A DNA stretch of 64,000 nucleotides from contig CBFHSD010000007.1 in NCBI GenBank assembly GCA_965658375.1, positions 6,109 through 70,108 of the forward strand. The letters are read 5' to 3'. The position numbers were made by a program, and so were the translations under genes. The stretch comes from CBFHSD01 sp965658375 (GTDB lineage Bacteria; Bacteroidota; Bacteroidia; Flavobacteriales_G; Salibacteraceae). The notes under the pieces are model-generated. The model saw only the letters and a list, made by a program, of their open reading frames with translations. It was not told where the DNA came from and searched no databases. The stretch's first letter is position 1. Each line of letters begins with the position of its first letter. Shown here in pieces: positions 52,841 through 61,803 of this stretch.

Positions 52841-54900
52841 TGGACATCACTTTTGAATATAACAGCATATTTATCATAGCGTGTGTGGCGATTTCTGCCG
52901 CATACGCTCTTTTTTTCTATTACCGCAACACAGCCAACAAAAACTTCTCGCCCCTTCAGATGCGCATGCTTGCCATGCTGCGTTTCATTACCGTTTTTAC
53001 CCTTTCTCTTCTGCTCCTTAACCCCATGGTAGAGGCGTATGAAAACCACACAGAAAAACCGAAGATCATTTTTGGCATTGACGAGAGCGAAAGCATCTTC
53101 CTCTCCGATTCCATTGCGGCCAAAGGGTTCAAAAAACAGCTGGAACAAAGCTTTCCATCTTTAGAAGAAAAATTCGATGTCATCGCTTTAGGCTTTGGTG
53201 AAAAGTTGGAAGAGTATTCGGGCGAGTTCACCCAAAAAGAATCTGACTACGAAGCCTTTTATACCGGTTTAGACGATCGTTTTGGCGGCAGTAACATTGC
53301 AGCGTTGGTAGTAGCAGGAGATGGGAACCTCAACGTGGGAGCCAATCCCATTTATATGGATCAAACTAAGCAATACATCAACTACACCATAGTACTTGGA
53401 GACACCAACCAATACAGCGATCTAAGCATTGAAAACATTGAATTGAACAAGGTGGCATTTTTGGGAAACAAATTCCCTTTGAAATTTGACCTTGTTGGCA
53501 AAAACACTATGCTCGATCCTTTTGATGTTGAAGTGAAAAGCGAAGGGAAAACCGTCTTGCAAGAACGCATCACTCCAAGCGATAAGAATTTTACGCAAAG
53601 TTTAGAATTGGCACTTGAAGCCGTTTCTGTTGGAACCCAATCCATTACCATTAGCATCAATTCACTTTCTAAAGAAAAGAACACCGCTAACAATTACCGC
53701 CAGTTGTTTATAGAAGTGATTGACAATAAAAAGCGCATTCTCATTACTGGCAAAGCACCACATCCAGACATCAAAGCCATGCGCAAAGTGTTAGAGAGTC
53801 AAGAGAATTATGCCTTAGATGTAACGCTGGGCATAGTATCTTTAGATGCCATGAAAGAATACCATTTGGTGGTTTTCATGAACCTTTCTAAAGCGCAATA
53901 TCCATTGGTGAACGCCTTGAAGAAAAATGGTATTCCTGCTTTGTACATTTGTGGGAACTCCACGTCTTTTGAAGCTTTTCAAAAAGCAGAATTAGGCATT
54001 ACCTTAAATCAAGCCAATGGCCAAAGCAACGATGTGAACGTCTTGGTCAATGAGAACTTTCCTTTCTTTCAATTGGGAGAAGGCATGACATCCAGCGCAC
54101 TTGTTTGGCCTAGAGTGATCAATAATTTCGGGAATTATAGGTTGACACAGGCTGGTCAAACATTGCTTTATCAAAAGGTAGGAGATGTAGAAACTGAAAT
54201 CCCCCTCTTTACCTTTTTTCAAACAAAAGAATATAAGTGGGCCACCTTTGTGGGCGAAGGTTTCTTTAAATGGCCCATACAAGAAATGCTCAAAGAAACA
54301 GCACCTGGCTTCTCCCCGCTTTTCTTAAAATCTGTACAGTATTTGCTTTTGCAAGAAGACAAAAGAAAATTCCGTTTGAACGCGCCACAATCGGTGTATG
54401 AAAACGAGGAAATAAAATTTGAAGCCTTCTTGTACAATGCCTCTTACGAAGCGCTGCTGGAAGAAGAGATAGACTTGACCTTAAAGGATTCTTTGGGGAA
54501 AGAATACACCTATGCATTTGCTCCACAATTGGCGAACTACACCTTGAACGCGGGTCAGCTGCCTAGTGGTTTGTATACCTATAAAGCTGTAGCAGGTAAT
54601 TCTGGCGAAGCTCCATTGAACGGAAAATTCTTGGTGATACCATTGAATAAAGAAGCACTCATTACCACAAGCAACGTCCCATTCTTAGAAGGGCTATCTG
54701 AAGAAACTGGAGGAAAAACATTCTACCCCAATGAGATGGATGCCTTGGTGAACGAGCTCAAAAACAAAGAGAAATTCAAATCCATTATCCATACCAAGCT
54801 CAAATTCAGCTCACTTATCAATGAAGCTTGGATCTTTGTCCTCATCTTCATCAGCCTAAGTGCAGAATGGGCAATGCGGAAATACTTGGGAGGAATTTAA
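52840..54900 (+). CDS. Large membrane protein with a VWA-like extracytoplasmic region
   Basis: A 686-residue protein starting at GTG 52840, which shares one base with the fabG stop (TAGTG). Two N-terminal helices (IFIIACVAISAAYALFFYY and LRFITVFTLSLLLLNP) and one near the C-terminus (LINEAWIFVLIFISLSAEW) flank a long soluble region. This holds a degenerate von Willebrand A-like core, with DESESI in place of DxSxS, followed by beta domains. It matches the BatA-like family of Bacteroidota that often follows fabG. Whether it binds metal is doubtful. Confidence 0.7.
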   Translation: MDITFEYNSIFIIACVAISAAYALFFYYRNTANKNFSPLQMRMLAMLRFITVFTLSLLLLNPMVEAYENHTEKPKIIFGIDESESIFLSDSIAAKGFKKQLEQSFPSLEEKFDVIALGFGEKLEEYSGEFTQKESDYEAFYTGLDDRFGGSNIAALVVAGDGNLNVGANPIYMDQTKQYINYTIVLGDTNQYSDLSIENIELNKVAFLGNKFPLKFDLVGKNTMLDPFDVEVKSEGKTVLQERITPSDKNFTQSLELALEAVSVGTQSITISINSLSKEKNTANNYRQLFIEVIDNKKRILITGKAPHPDIKAMRKVLESQENYALDVTLGIVSLDAMKEYHLVVFMNLSKAQYPLVNALKKNGIPALYICGNSTSFEAFQKAELGITLNQANGQSNDVNVLVNENFPFFQLGEGMTSSALVWPRVINNFGNYRLTQAGQTLLYQKVGDVETEIPLFTFFQTKEYKWATFVGEGFFKWPIQEMLKETAPGFSPLFLKSVQYLLLQEDKRKFRLNAPQSVYENEEIKFEAFLYNASYEALLEEEIDLTLKDSLGKEYTYAFAPQLANYTLNAGQLPSGLYTYKAVAGNSGEAPLNGKFLVIPLNKEALITTSNVPFLEGLSEETGGKTFYPNEMDALVNELKNKEKFKSIIHTKLKFSSLINEAWIFVLIFISLSAEWAMRKYLGGI

Positions 54901-54907
54901 TCACAAA

Positions 54908-54940
54908 AAAAGCCCCGAGAATTCTCGAGGCTTTCGTTTT
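54908..54940. terminator. Terminator between convergent genes
   Basis: AGCCCCGAGA and TTCTCGAGGCT form an imperfect palindrome (one mismatch) flanked by A-runs on the left and T-rich DNA on the right, so it can work in both directions. Confidence 0.75.
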
Positions 54941-54958
54941 TCAAGTAGACTGGATCAA

Positions 54959-55753
54959 CTATTCTTTTGTGAATCTTTCAGTCAATTCAGCACCACCACT
55001 TGTTACTTTAATAAAGTACATGCCTACTGGCAAGGCACTCACGTCAATGGATTGTCCACTTAGATTTGTTCCTTCATCTACTTTTGCCCCGGTCATGTCA
55101 TAAATGCCAAAAGCATCTACACGATCTACACCCTGAATACTAATCTGATGTGCTGTTGGGTTTGGATACACAGATAAACGAGCGGTATTTTTTTCTTCGG
55201 CCACTCCAGTAAATACTGCTACATCACCGTAAATATCATCGAAGTAAACCACATTGTCAGCCGTTCTAGCATCAAAGTCTGGAAAAACAACAATTTGATC
55301 GTAGGTATTCCCTGCGTGAGAAGAAAAATCGAACTCCAATTGTTCCCACTCATTGGTTTTAGTATTTGGCACTTTGATCTCACCCAAAGACCAACCATCG
55401 TTGCGTACCAGCTTAATACCTACATCGCTAATTACCGATTTCCAAACCGTAATACGAATGATTGAATTGGTATTGTCTATGGTAAAGGTTCCAATGTCTG
55501 CTCCGTGCAAAGTCTCGCAACCTGCAAATGGCATTCCTGCTTGTAGTGCAGTGAATTTAGCCACTGTTTCTGAGGCATTGTAGCCATACACATCAGGATT
55601 TTGTACAATTTTCACTGCTGGATTGGCATCGTTTTCAAAGACTGTCCAAGACCAATTGGCCCCATTTCCATTGGGTTCAAAATCTACAGGAACCACTTGT
55701 GCCGTTCCAACAAGAAAGCTCAACGAGAGCAAAGAAGTAAAAGCTATTTTCAT
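54959..55753 (-). CDS. T9SS-secreted beta-sandwich (carbohydrate-binding-like) protein
   Basis: The start at 55753 (MKIAFTSLLSLSFLVGTAQ) gives 264 residues and the best signal peptide; a start 12 bp upstream adds MYST. A jelly-roll of about 170 residues follows, with IRITVWKSVISDVGIKLV and VVYFDDIYGDV, like the CBM-type modules that bind glycans. A T9SS type A tail (LSVYPNPTAHQISI..IYDMTGAKV..LPVGMYFIKV) ends it. It probably stays at the cell surface or is released. Its ligand is unknown. Confidence 0.85.
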   Translation of the reverse strand: MKIAFTSLLSLSFLVGTAQVVPVDFEPNGNGANWSWTVFENDANPAVKIVQNPDVYGYNASETVAKFTALQAGMPFAGCETLHGADIGTFTIDNTNSIIRITVWKSVISDVGIKLVRNDGWSLGEIKVPNTKTNEWEQLEFDFSSHAGNTYDQIVVFPDFDARTADNVVYFDDIYGDVAVFTGVAEEKNTARLSVYPNPTAHQISIQGVDRVDAFGIYDMTGAKVDEGTNLSGQSIDVSALPVGMYFIKVTSGGAELTERFTKE

Positions 55754-55974
55754 AGTAGAATACAATTATGTTTTCAATTCGATCATTTGCAAAGAGTGAA
55801 AGGTACGATTTTAACCGTTAACAAAATATCGAGTTAACTCACTACAATACAATGGTTTACACATGTAATGAAATTCGATATATTGTGGCTTATTGTCTAT
55901 TTGCACATAAGGTAGAAAACAATACATTCGTTTTCAATTGAGAGTAAAGAGTAGTTTTAATATGTGTAGATAAT

Positions 55975-56958
55975 ATGATTAGATTTTTATCCATTTTAAT
56001 TCTTGTAGTCAGTTGCACTATGGGGAGTGCCCAAGAGTATATTCCTAGTAATGAAATTCAAGTAATTATTTCTCACTCCTACTACTCTCTTTCATACTCA
56101 GAACAACACGAGCAAGCAGAATGGGTGTATTATGTGCTCACCTCAAAAATGGTTCAGGGGCCTTACAGTCGCACAGATGATTTTAGGCCAGACCCTTTTG
56201 TAAAGACAGGTTCTGCCTCCAAAAAAGATTATTACAAATCTGGCTATGACCGTGGGCACTTGGCCCCAGCTGGAGATATGACACACAGCGCCACCGCTAT
56301 GTCAGAGTCGTTTTACTATTCCAACATGTCGCCACAAGATCCTTCCTTTAATCGTGGGGGATGGAAGAAATTGGAAAGTCAGGTGAGAAATTGGGCGGTA
56401 GCCAATGACAGCATTTATGTGGTAACAGGGCCAGTGTTAAGCAGTGACTTACCTGCTATTGGAGGAAATAGCGTGGCGGTTCCTGATTATTATTACAAAG
56501 TCATTTATGCTCCAAAATTAGAAAGTATGGTTGCTTTTCTCATGCCTAATCAAAAACTCTCGCTTTCTACAAAAGAATATGGTGTATCGGTAGATGAAGT
56601 GGAACTTAAAACAGGGATCGACTTTTTCCCTCAATTGGCAGATAGCTTAGAAGCAGCATTGGAAAAGGACAACAATGCAGGGCAATGGGATTTCAACTCC
56701 AGTTCTAATTATACCAGAAGCAGCGCTCGTTCAACATCATCGCCAGCAGTTCAGTGTCTAGGAATATCTAAAAGCTCAGGCCATCGCTGTCGCAACAAAA
56801 CCAAAGATCCTATAGGCTACTGCCACCTGCATCAATCCCAAAACCTTCAACCTTCTGCCACAGAACCAAGCAGATGCATGGCGATCACACTAAAAGGCAC
56901 ACAGTGCAAACGAGATTCAAAAACTGGTTCTAACTATTGTTGGCAACACGAGAAATGA
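55975..56958 (+). CDS. Secreted DNA/RNA non-specific endonuclease with a Cys/His-rich tail
   Basis: A 327-residue protein with a signal peptide (MIRFLSILILVVSCTMGSAQ). The nuclease domain has the His-containing motif YDRGHLAPAGD near 91-101 and the Asn region YYSNMSPQDPSFNRGGW, so the NUC catalytic set is present. After a Ser-rich linker come two copies of a short Cys/His motif (C-x9-C-x9-YC-x2-H and C-x8-C-x9-YC-x2-H) near 260-327, perhaps Zn-binding or disulfide-linked. It would degrade extracellular nucleic acid. A decayed second copy of the tail lies 2 kb away at 58964. Confidence 0.9.
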   Translation: MIRFLSILILVVSCTMGSAQEYIPSNEIQVIISHSYYSLSYSEQHEQAEWVYYVLTSKMVQGPYSRTDDFRPDPFVKTGSASKKDYYKSGYDRGHLAPAGDMTHSATAMSESFYYSNMSPQDPSFNRGGWKKLESQVRNWAVANDSIYVVTGPVLSSDLPAIGGNSVAVPDYYYKVIYAPKLESMVAFLMPNQKLSLSTKEYGVSVDEVELKTGIDFFPQLADSLEAALEKDNNAGQWDFNSSSNYTRSSARSTSSPAVQCLGISKSSGHRCRNKTKDPIGYCHLHQSQNLQPSATEPSRCMAITLKGTQCKRDSKTGSNYCWQHEK

Positions 56959-56964
56959 CGGTCT

Positions 56965-58794
56965 CTATTTCAAATCATAAACATTGCGAATAGCATCTTT
57001 GTCCTTTCTATTGAATTTCCGGATAACATCTAGGTTCAAGAAAAGACCAGCATGCGCCCCAAATAACAATTCATCATTCCAATACAAACCCGTGCAATTC
57101 ATTTGCATAGACACTGGCCCAAAAGGGATTTTTAAACCAAATTCCGCCAGGTATTTCGGGTCATCAGTAAAAACTGCATCATCAACACCCACACCTACTG
57201 CATAGTGGAAACCGCGTAAAATACTCCCATCAATTAAAACATCTAAGCGATAATCAGAGCGTGATTGTGTTTGTATACTAGCAAAATCACTCACAGAATA
57301 ACGAAGGCCATAAGGCATGAATCTGGCTTTTATTCCTATATAATCGGTCTTCTTAGGATAGTCTCCTGGATAGTATGCTGGGTAGTTGAACTTCTTATAA
57401 ACTCCAGCGCTGTACATCAATGAAACATTGTAGTTCTCAATCTTCAGCAATGGTGTCATTTCATTGAAATGAGCAGTGGATGATTCTACTCCTATCGCAA
57501 CCGAAAATAGGTTTCTGCGCGTTCTTTTCTTCTTCTTAACCTCTGAATGATACAGTCTAGTTGATGTTTTATCAATCAATCGATTTATTTCTTTGTGGTT
57601 TAATCCGTAGCTAACCCTGAGACTCTTCGAATCATAATAAGCCGTTTGAAAAAGCTTATTATTCAAATCGTTTTCAACTTCAAGAATCGCTTTAGAAATT
57701 TGAAATTCTTTGAAATCGTTTTGTGCTTTGGCAAACTTTTTTGGTTCAAACACCGCATACTCTCTAAGTGATGCCAAGCTGTAACTCGCTTGCAACTCAT
57801 TTGAAAGCTTGAGTTGTCCGTAAAATATAGTCAACTCAGCATCAAAGCATTTCTCTCCAAGATCTTTCAACAACTTTTCTTCTTTCTCTGCACAATCGCC
57901 ATAGTTGCAATAATTTTTCAATTCATTCATAACGAGTACATACTCACTAGATGCCTGTGAAAAAGCGATGACTTCTTCCATTTTTTTACGGTAATCATTC
58001 AAAATTTCAGACTCCAACTCATTCAATTCTTTTTTTTGCGGAAATTGAGCCTTTAGTTCTGAGAGAAGCTCTAAAGCAATCACAAATTTATCTGATTTGA
58101 GATGATTGTTGATTTCAAAAAAAGCCCTTGAATATTTATTATCATTTGGCTGCGAACGCAAAGTTTGGAGCAAAGAATGGTATTCTTGAATCAGTTGGAT
58201 AGCTTTTTCATCGTTGACATTAGGATCTAAATATCGCGCGTTGTTGAGGTGATTCTCAATCATTTTAAAACGCTCTTTGATACTTATATAATCATAAATA
58301 CCACTATCACCTTCTTGTGTTACAATTCTTATACGGTTATTAAGCACTTGAAGTTTAGATTCGGCCTGTTTTATAAGCGCATTAGACGCTGACACGCGAT
58401 TGATATGCATCATTAAGAAAAGCTTTTTATTCTCTTCATCGATGCATTTTTCAAATTTAGCAGTAGACAAAACAACATTTGATTCTATGAGCTCTCTGCT
58501 TGCAAAATTAGAGGTGAAACCGCTTTGACTCTCGAGCACTCGCAAGTCGGTTTGGGTGTTCACTTTGATTGAAATTTGCTCAGCCATCTCCCTTTTCAAC
58601 TGGACTTTCAGTTCATCTACTAGTTCATCATGATCTTTTAATTGTTTACGCCTCAAAATCTGAACCTTCATTGAGGAAAGTATGGCCGGCTGGTTCTTAA
58701 TCTTGGTGAAGCGTTCCTCACAAGATTGAGCATTAACCTGAAATAGAGTGAGGAATAGAAAGAGAAGAGAAGAAATACGGTAGCGTGTTTGCAT
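56965..58794 (-). CDS. Exported helical and beta-barrel-like protein, unknown function
   Basis: The start at 58794 (MQTRYRISSLLFLFLTLFQVNAQ) gives 609 residues and a clean signal peptide; 22 residues upstream of it do not fit an exported N-terminus. About 430 residues are mainly helical with Gln/Lys/Asn and many coiled-coil-like segments. The final 180 or so alternate hydrophobic and polar residues as outer-membrane strands do (YNVSLMYSAGVYKKF, YIGIKARFMPYGLRY). It lies convergent to the nuclease, 6 bp apart. The family was not identified. Confidence 0.7.
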   Translation of the reverse strand: MQTRYRISSLLFLFLTLFQVNAQSCEERFTKIKNQPAILSSMKVQILRRKQLKDHDELVDELKVQLKREMAEQISIKVNTQTDLRVLESQSGFTSNFASRELIESNVVLSTAKFEKCIDEENKKLFLMMHINRVSASNALIKQAESKLQVLNNRIRIVTQEGDSGIYDYISIKERFKMIENHLNNARYLDPNVNDEKAIQLIQEYHSLLQTLRSQPNDNKYSRAFFEINNHLKSDKFVIALELLSELKAQFPQKKELNELESEILNDYRKKMEEVIAFSQASSEYVLVMNELKNYCNYGDCAEKEEKLLKDLGEKCFDAELTIFYGQLKLSNELQASYSLASLREYAVFEPKKFAKAQNDFKEFQISKAILEVENDLNNKLFQTAYYDSKSLRVSYGLNHKEINRLIDKTSTRLYHSEVKKKKRTRRNLFSVAIGVESSTAHFNEMTPLLKIENYNVSLMYSAGVYKKFNYPAYYPGDYPKKTDYIGIKARFMPYGLRYSVSDFASIQTQSRSDYRLDVLIDGSILRGFHYAVGVGVDDAVFTDDPKYLAEFGLKIPFGPVSMQMNCTGLYWNDELLFGAHAGLFLNLDVIRKFNRKDKDAIRNVYDLK

Positions 58795-58963
58795 GAAGTG
58801 AGATTTGAAGCTTACTGCAAAATAAGGTAAATGTCGAAAATGCACCCTATGAATTGGCACCTTAAGTATGGAATAGTTCTGATCCTATTCATCTTACACT
58901 AACACCCAATAACATTTAACTTCTTGAAAGAGTATGGTATAAAAGGACAAAATTTCAGCTTCC

Positions 58964-58996
58964 GGCTCGAACTATTGTTGACAGCATGAAAAGTGA
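58964..58996 (+). pseudogene. Relic of the nuclease C-terminal Cys/His tail
   Basis: The frame reads GSNYC, then TGA where the nuclease gene has TGG, then QHEK and TGA. It closely matches the last codons of the nuclease gene (GSNYCWQHEK), with a similar TAAAAGG stretch about 25 bp before it. It is a decayed second copy of that gene's 3' end, or of a paralogue. Confidence 0.65.
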
Positions 58997-59099
58997 GTGA
59001 ACCTTATTTCCAAAATTGCCACTTCCCTTCATCAACCTAAACTTGTATACTGTCAAAAATCAGAAACCAGTCCCATGAAAAAGCTCATCGCTCTTCTTC

Positions 59100-59311
59100 T
59101 TACATGATTAACATAATAACCATCTCTACCGCACCTTCTTTGGATTTGTAAGGATAAAAATCCAACTTAATCATGCGGGCAAGATAAAGTCTTAGAGTCC
59201 TACGTTTAGGTTTTTTTCCGTTAAAGATCAAATCTGCTATTTCAAAAACGAACAGGAGTTGTCGTTACCATTTTCAGTGAACCTATTTTCTTCTGCAATA
59301 AGCTGTCTCAT
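59100..59311 (-). pseudogene. Possible frameshifted small gene
   Basis: ATG at 59311 reads MRQLIAEENRFTENGNDNSCSF before a stop. The reading then continues in another frame as EIADLIFNGKKPKRRTLRLY and AVEMVIMLIM to a stop at 59100. One small indel would give about 70 residues. The amino-acid pattern looks coding, but the family is unknown. Between 58861 and 59402 the only other signals are the nuclease-tail relic, a 10-codon signal-peptide-like frame at 59075 (MKKLIALLLT) and a 12-bp direct repeat (59270 and 59314). Confidence 0.35.
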
Positions 59312-59402
59312 CAATTTTCAGTGAAATACTAACATCTTTGTTCTTCTCGCGAAAGAGCCTGGATTAAAATGCACATTAAAAATGCACAATATCCGCTATC
59401 CA

Positions 59403-60539
59403 TCATTGATGAATGTAATAGTAGGATTCTACACCCAGAACTTTAAGTTCTGCTTGTTTAGTTTTTGCAGATGCCCCATCTCTAAAAGGACCTAAGACAT
59501 ATTTATATCCTGTATCTACCTTGATGATTGAAACATTTTGTGAATGAAGCCTACTTTCTCGCTTTTGAAATTCGTTCAAAGAAATTTTATTTCGCAAAAA
59601 GGCAACCTGTAGGTAAATACCTTGGATGTTCTCAGAATCGTTGATGTTATTCGCTGTTTTGGAATAATATTTCACGTTATTCAATTGATCATCAACTACA
59701 GCTACGTCTGCCCCGCACTTTTTATGAATTTCTGCAGCTTTTGTATTAGCCTCTTCAAAGGAGCGAAAGGCTTCTGTTACGTATGTAAATAACTGCCCTT
59801 TGGGGCGAATCATTAAGTTTACGTTATTCGGAAGTCCCAAAGAGCGGGCTACCTTTGATGGATTTTTTCTTTCAGATAGTACAGCAAACTGCAAAAGAAA
59901 AGTAGTGGTACCATTTTCCATGGTTAAACGTTCTGTTGGTTGAGTCTTGGTATCTGTTTTTGATGGGGACAAAATTTTTTCTTCCACAGTTTTTGGTTCA
60001 GACTCAACGATTCCTTCTGAAGTGAACTGTTGCTGGACGGGGGTTTTTGTTACGGTTTGTAATTCTTCTAAAGATTCGTTTATGGTTAATGAGTCCTCAG
60101 CAATCAATTTAGTCTTCTCATTTACCACTAAATCAGTTTGAATGGATGGAGCATCCTTCGAATCCTTCATTTCACTATCAGTCCTTACTTCTGTAGCAAC
60201 AACTTCTTCGCGAGAATGCTTTTCCAAAAAGCTCTCACGTTCAGACTCTCTAGTGCGAATTACCTGCCCAGAACGATCTTCTTTTGCTAGAAACTCTGCT
60301 ACAATGACGTTTCTGTGCTTTAAAGTTTCAGACTTAGTACTATTTAAACTGTCAGCATATTGTGTTGCGCGCTCAACATGTTCTTTGTAGGTTACTTTTT
60401 CCGTTTTCCTATTATGATCGAAATACCCTTTCGATACCTTGTTCTGAGCAAGCAGAACAGGTGACGAGAAAAGAGTAATGAGAAATAAAATACGTTGAAC
60501 TAGCTTCAATTTCGTTGTTTTTGTCGGTAAACAAATCAA
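59403..60539 (-). CDS. Exported SPOR-domain-like protein
   Basis: A 378-residue frame with a signal peptide (LVQRILFLITLFSSPVLLAQ), a long charged Ser/Thr/Glu-rich linker, and two SPOR-like repeats of about 75 residues near 215-295 and 305-378 (TTFLLQFAVLSERKN.., GIYLQVAFLRNKISL..). SPOR domains bind denuded peptidoglycan glycan strands. There is no ATG upstream of the signal peptide: the start must be a TTG, either at 60539 or, better placed for the signal peptide, at 60509. A degenerate start is odd for an otherwise intact gene. Confidence 0.7.
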   Translation of the reverse strand: MICLPTKTTKLKLVQRILFLITLFSSPVLLAQNKVSKGYFDHNRKTEKVTYKEHVERATQYADSLNSTKSETLKHRNVIVAEFLAKEDRSGQVIRTRESERESFLEKHSREEVVATEVRTDSEMKDSKDAPSIQTDLVVNEKTKLIAEDSLTINESLEELQTVTKTPVQQQFTSEGIVESEPKTVEEKILSPSKTDTKTQPTERLTMENGTTTFLLQFAVLSERKNPSKVARSLGLPNNVNLMIRPKGQLFTYVTEAFRSFEEANTKAAEIHKKCGADVAVVDDQLNNVKYYSKTANNINDSENIQGIYLQVAFLRNKISLNEFQKRESRLHSQNVSIIKVDTGYKYVLGPFRDGASAKTKQAELKVLGVESYYYIHQ

Positions 60540-60544
60540 TCGGT

Positions 60545-60584
60545 AAAAACAACCACTTACATTCGCATGCCAGTGGTTGTTTTT
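60545..60584 (-). terminator. Terminator after the lipoprotein gene
   Basis: AAAAACAACCACT pairs with AGTGGTTGTTTTT around a 14-nt loop. It lies 8 bp after the lipoprotein stop and just upstream of the SPOR gene start. Confidence 0.85.
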
Positions 60585-60592
60585 CTAACATC

Positions 60593-61288
60593 TTATTTCT
60601 TCCGGAGGGACCAACCCTTCTTGGCAGAACTGTCGTTTGTAGACTCAGCACAGTCATTTAGCGCTGCCGGATTGTTACACAATGTAACAAGTTTCAAATA
60701 TTCGTCTACTAAAGACCCTTTAGTTTCACTTGCATGAATTAAGTGCGATTCGCCAAACTTGCCTTCGGATTTCCCATCACAACAGCCATCTCGAGAATCT
60801 ACCAAATAAGAAGAGTTGATCAACCCTTCTTGTATTCCCTTAATTTTTGAGAAGCGTTCCAAGTTTTCTATGTGTTCTACAACACATCCATCAACAGCGT
60901 TACCTGCAGAATCAGAACTAGGACGCACGTTTGTATATCTCGCACCAAAACCTGAAACAATGGCAGTCCATTTATCTCCGTTTTGTGTTACGCTATAAAT
61001 TGGATCTACAAGCACATGTACATTATTACGGGTAATGGCATTGTAGTAAGCTTCATTTTTTGCATCTTCTTTTGCACTGTGTGACATAGACGAGCTACCT
61101 TCTATAGATTTCTCCAAATCGATATCAAGGTCAGCAACGTAAGTCTGCTCCACTGAAAAGTTTGATCTACTAATTTTAGTAGCTTTAGAATTAAAGTCCT
61201 CTGCTACTCGGTATGAATGTTCTTTACTAACAGAGCAAGATGATAGCAAAAGAATGCCTGAAAGACTGGCTAAAAGTAATTTTCTCAT
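60593..61288 (-). CDS. Lipoprotein of unknown function
   Basis: A 231-residue protein with lipobox LLLSSC near residue 18. The mature part includes SMSHSAKEDAKNEAYYNAI and VLVDPIYSVTQNGDKWTAIVSGFGARY, a pattern seen in envelope proteins of the LPP20/TRL-like type, in which a helix leads to VDP.Y and a beta strand. A Cys-rich stretch (DGCCDGKSEGK) is unusual. It probably sits in the outer membrane or periplasm. It is separated from the SPOR gene by a terminator. Confidence 0.7.
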   Translation of the reverse strand: MRKLLLASLSGILLLSSCSVSKEHSYRVAEDFNSKATKISRSNFSVEQTYVADLDIDLEKSIEGSSSMSHSAKEDAKNEAYYNAITRNNVHVLVDPIYSVTQNGDKWTAIVSGFGARYTNVRPSSDSAGNAVDGCVVEHIENLERFSKIKGIQEGLINSSYLVDSRDGCCDGKSEGKFGESHLIHASETKGSLVDEYLKLVTLCNNPAALNDCAESTNDSSAKKGWSLRKK

Positions 61289-61312
61289 AGAAATTGGATT
61301 TTTAAGTTAATC

Positions 61313-61320
61313 CAAATGTA
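61313..61320 (-). promoter_or_regulatory. Promoter -7 element of the lipoprotein gene
   Basis: TACATTTG on the minus strand lies 25 bp before the ATG at 61288 and fits TAnnTTTG. No TTG element at the right distance was found. Confidence 0.5.
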
Positions 61321-61803
61321 ATTAAAGAAATTCAAATGATTTGTTTGTGCCAATAGGAATTAGATTTTGAGGTAGTTTTATTTCACACGGTTACAATTTG
61401 TATCGATGTATGTTCTTCAACATCCAAAGAGTCATCAATTATTGGCATGGCTGCCAAGTAGGCAGCGCTTTAGAAATCGGTCTGAGAGTGAATGTAATGA
61501 AAATAGATGGTTTGAATGGATCTTTGAAGAGGGTGGTTACCTAGTCAATCAAATGTTGTTCGGATTCGTCTCTCCAACCTGTCTGGTTCTAGTATTTCAC
61601 AAACAAAACCTTCTGACCTGATTGACTGGGTGTAATTAACTTTGAACACCTTTAAATCACATTGACTCTTATTTTCTACCATCTATACCTTAACATTAGA
61701 TTGGTTTGCATACTTTACGGAATACCCCATTTGTGAATAATATGATAGAGGTATTACTAACAATATGAAGAGTAGGTGTTTCATCACTTTCTAATTATTC
61801 ATT
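61321..61803. other. Gene-poor stretch with possible coding relics
   Basis: No intact gene is seen. One frame from about 61427 reads VINYWHGCQVGSALEIGL and MKIDGLNGSLKRVVT to a stop, and an adjacent frame continues SNVVRIRLSNLSGSSISQ to a stop near 61636. Together they look like one decayed gene of unknown family. The 71-codon frame over 61406-61621 reads the same bases less convincingly. Confidence 0.3.

Noticed and set aside
61406..61621. 71-codon plus-strand frame as a gene
   Set aside because: Its composition is poor, and the other two frames over the same DNA read more like a broken gene.
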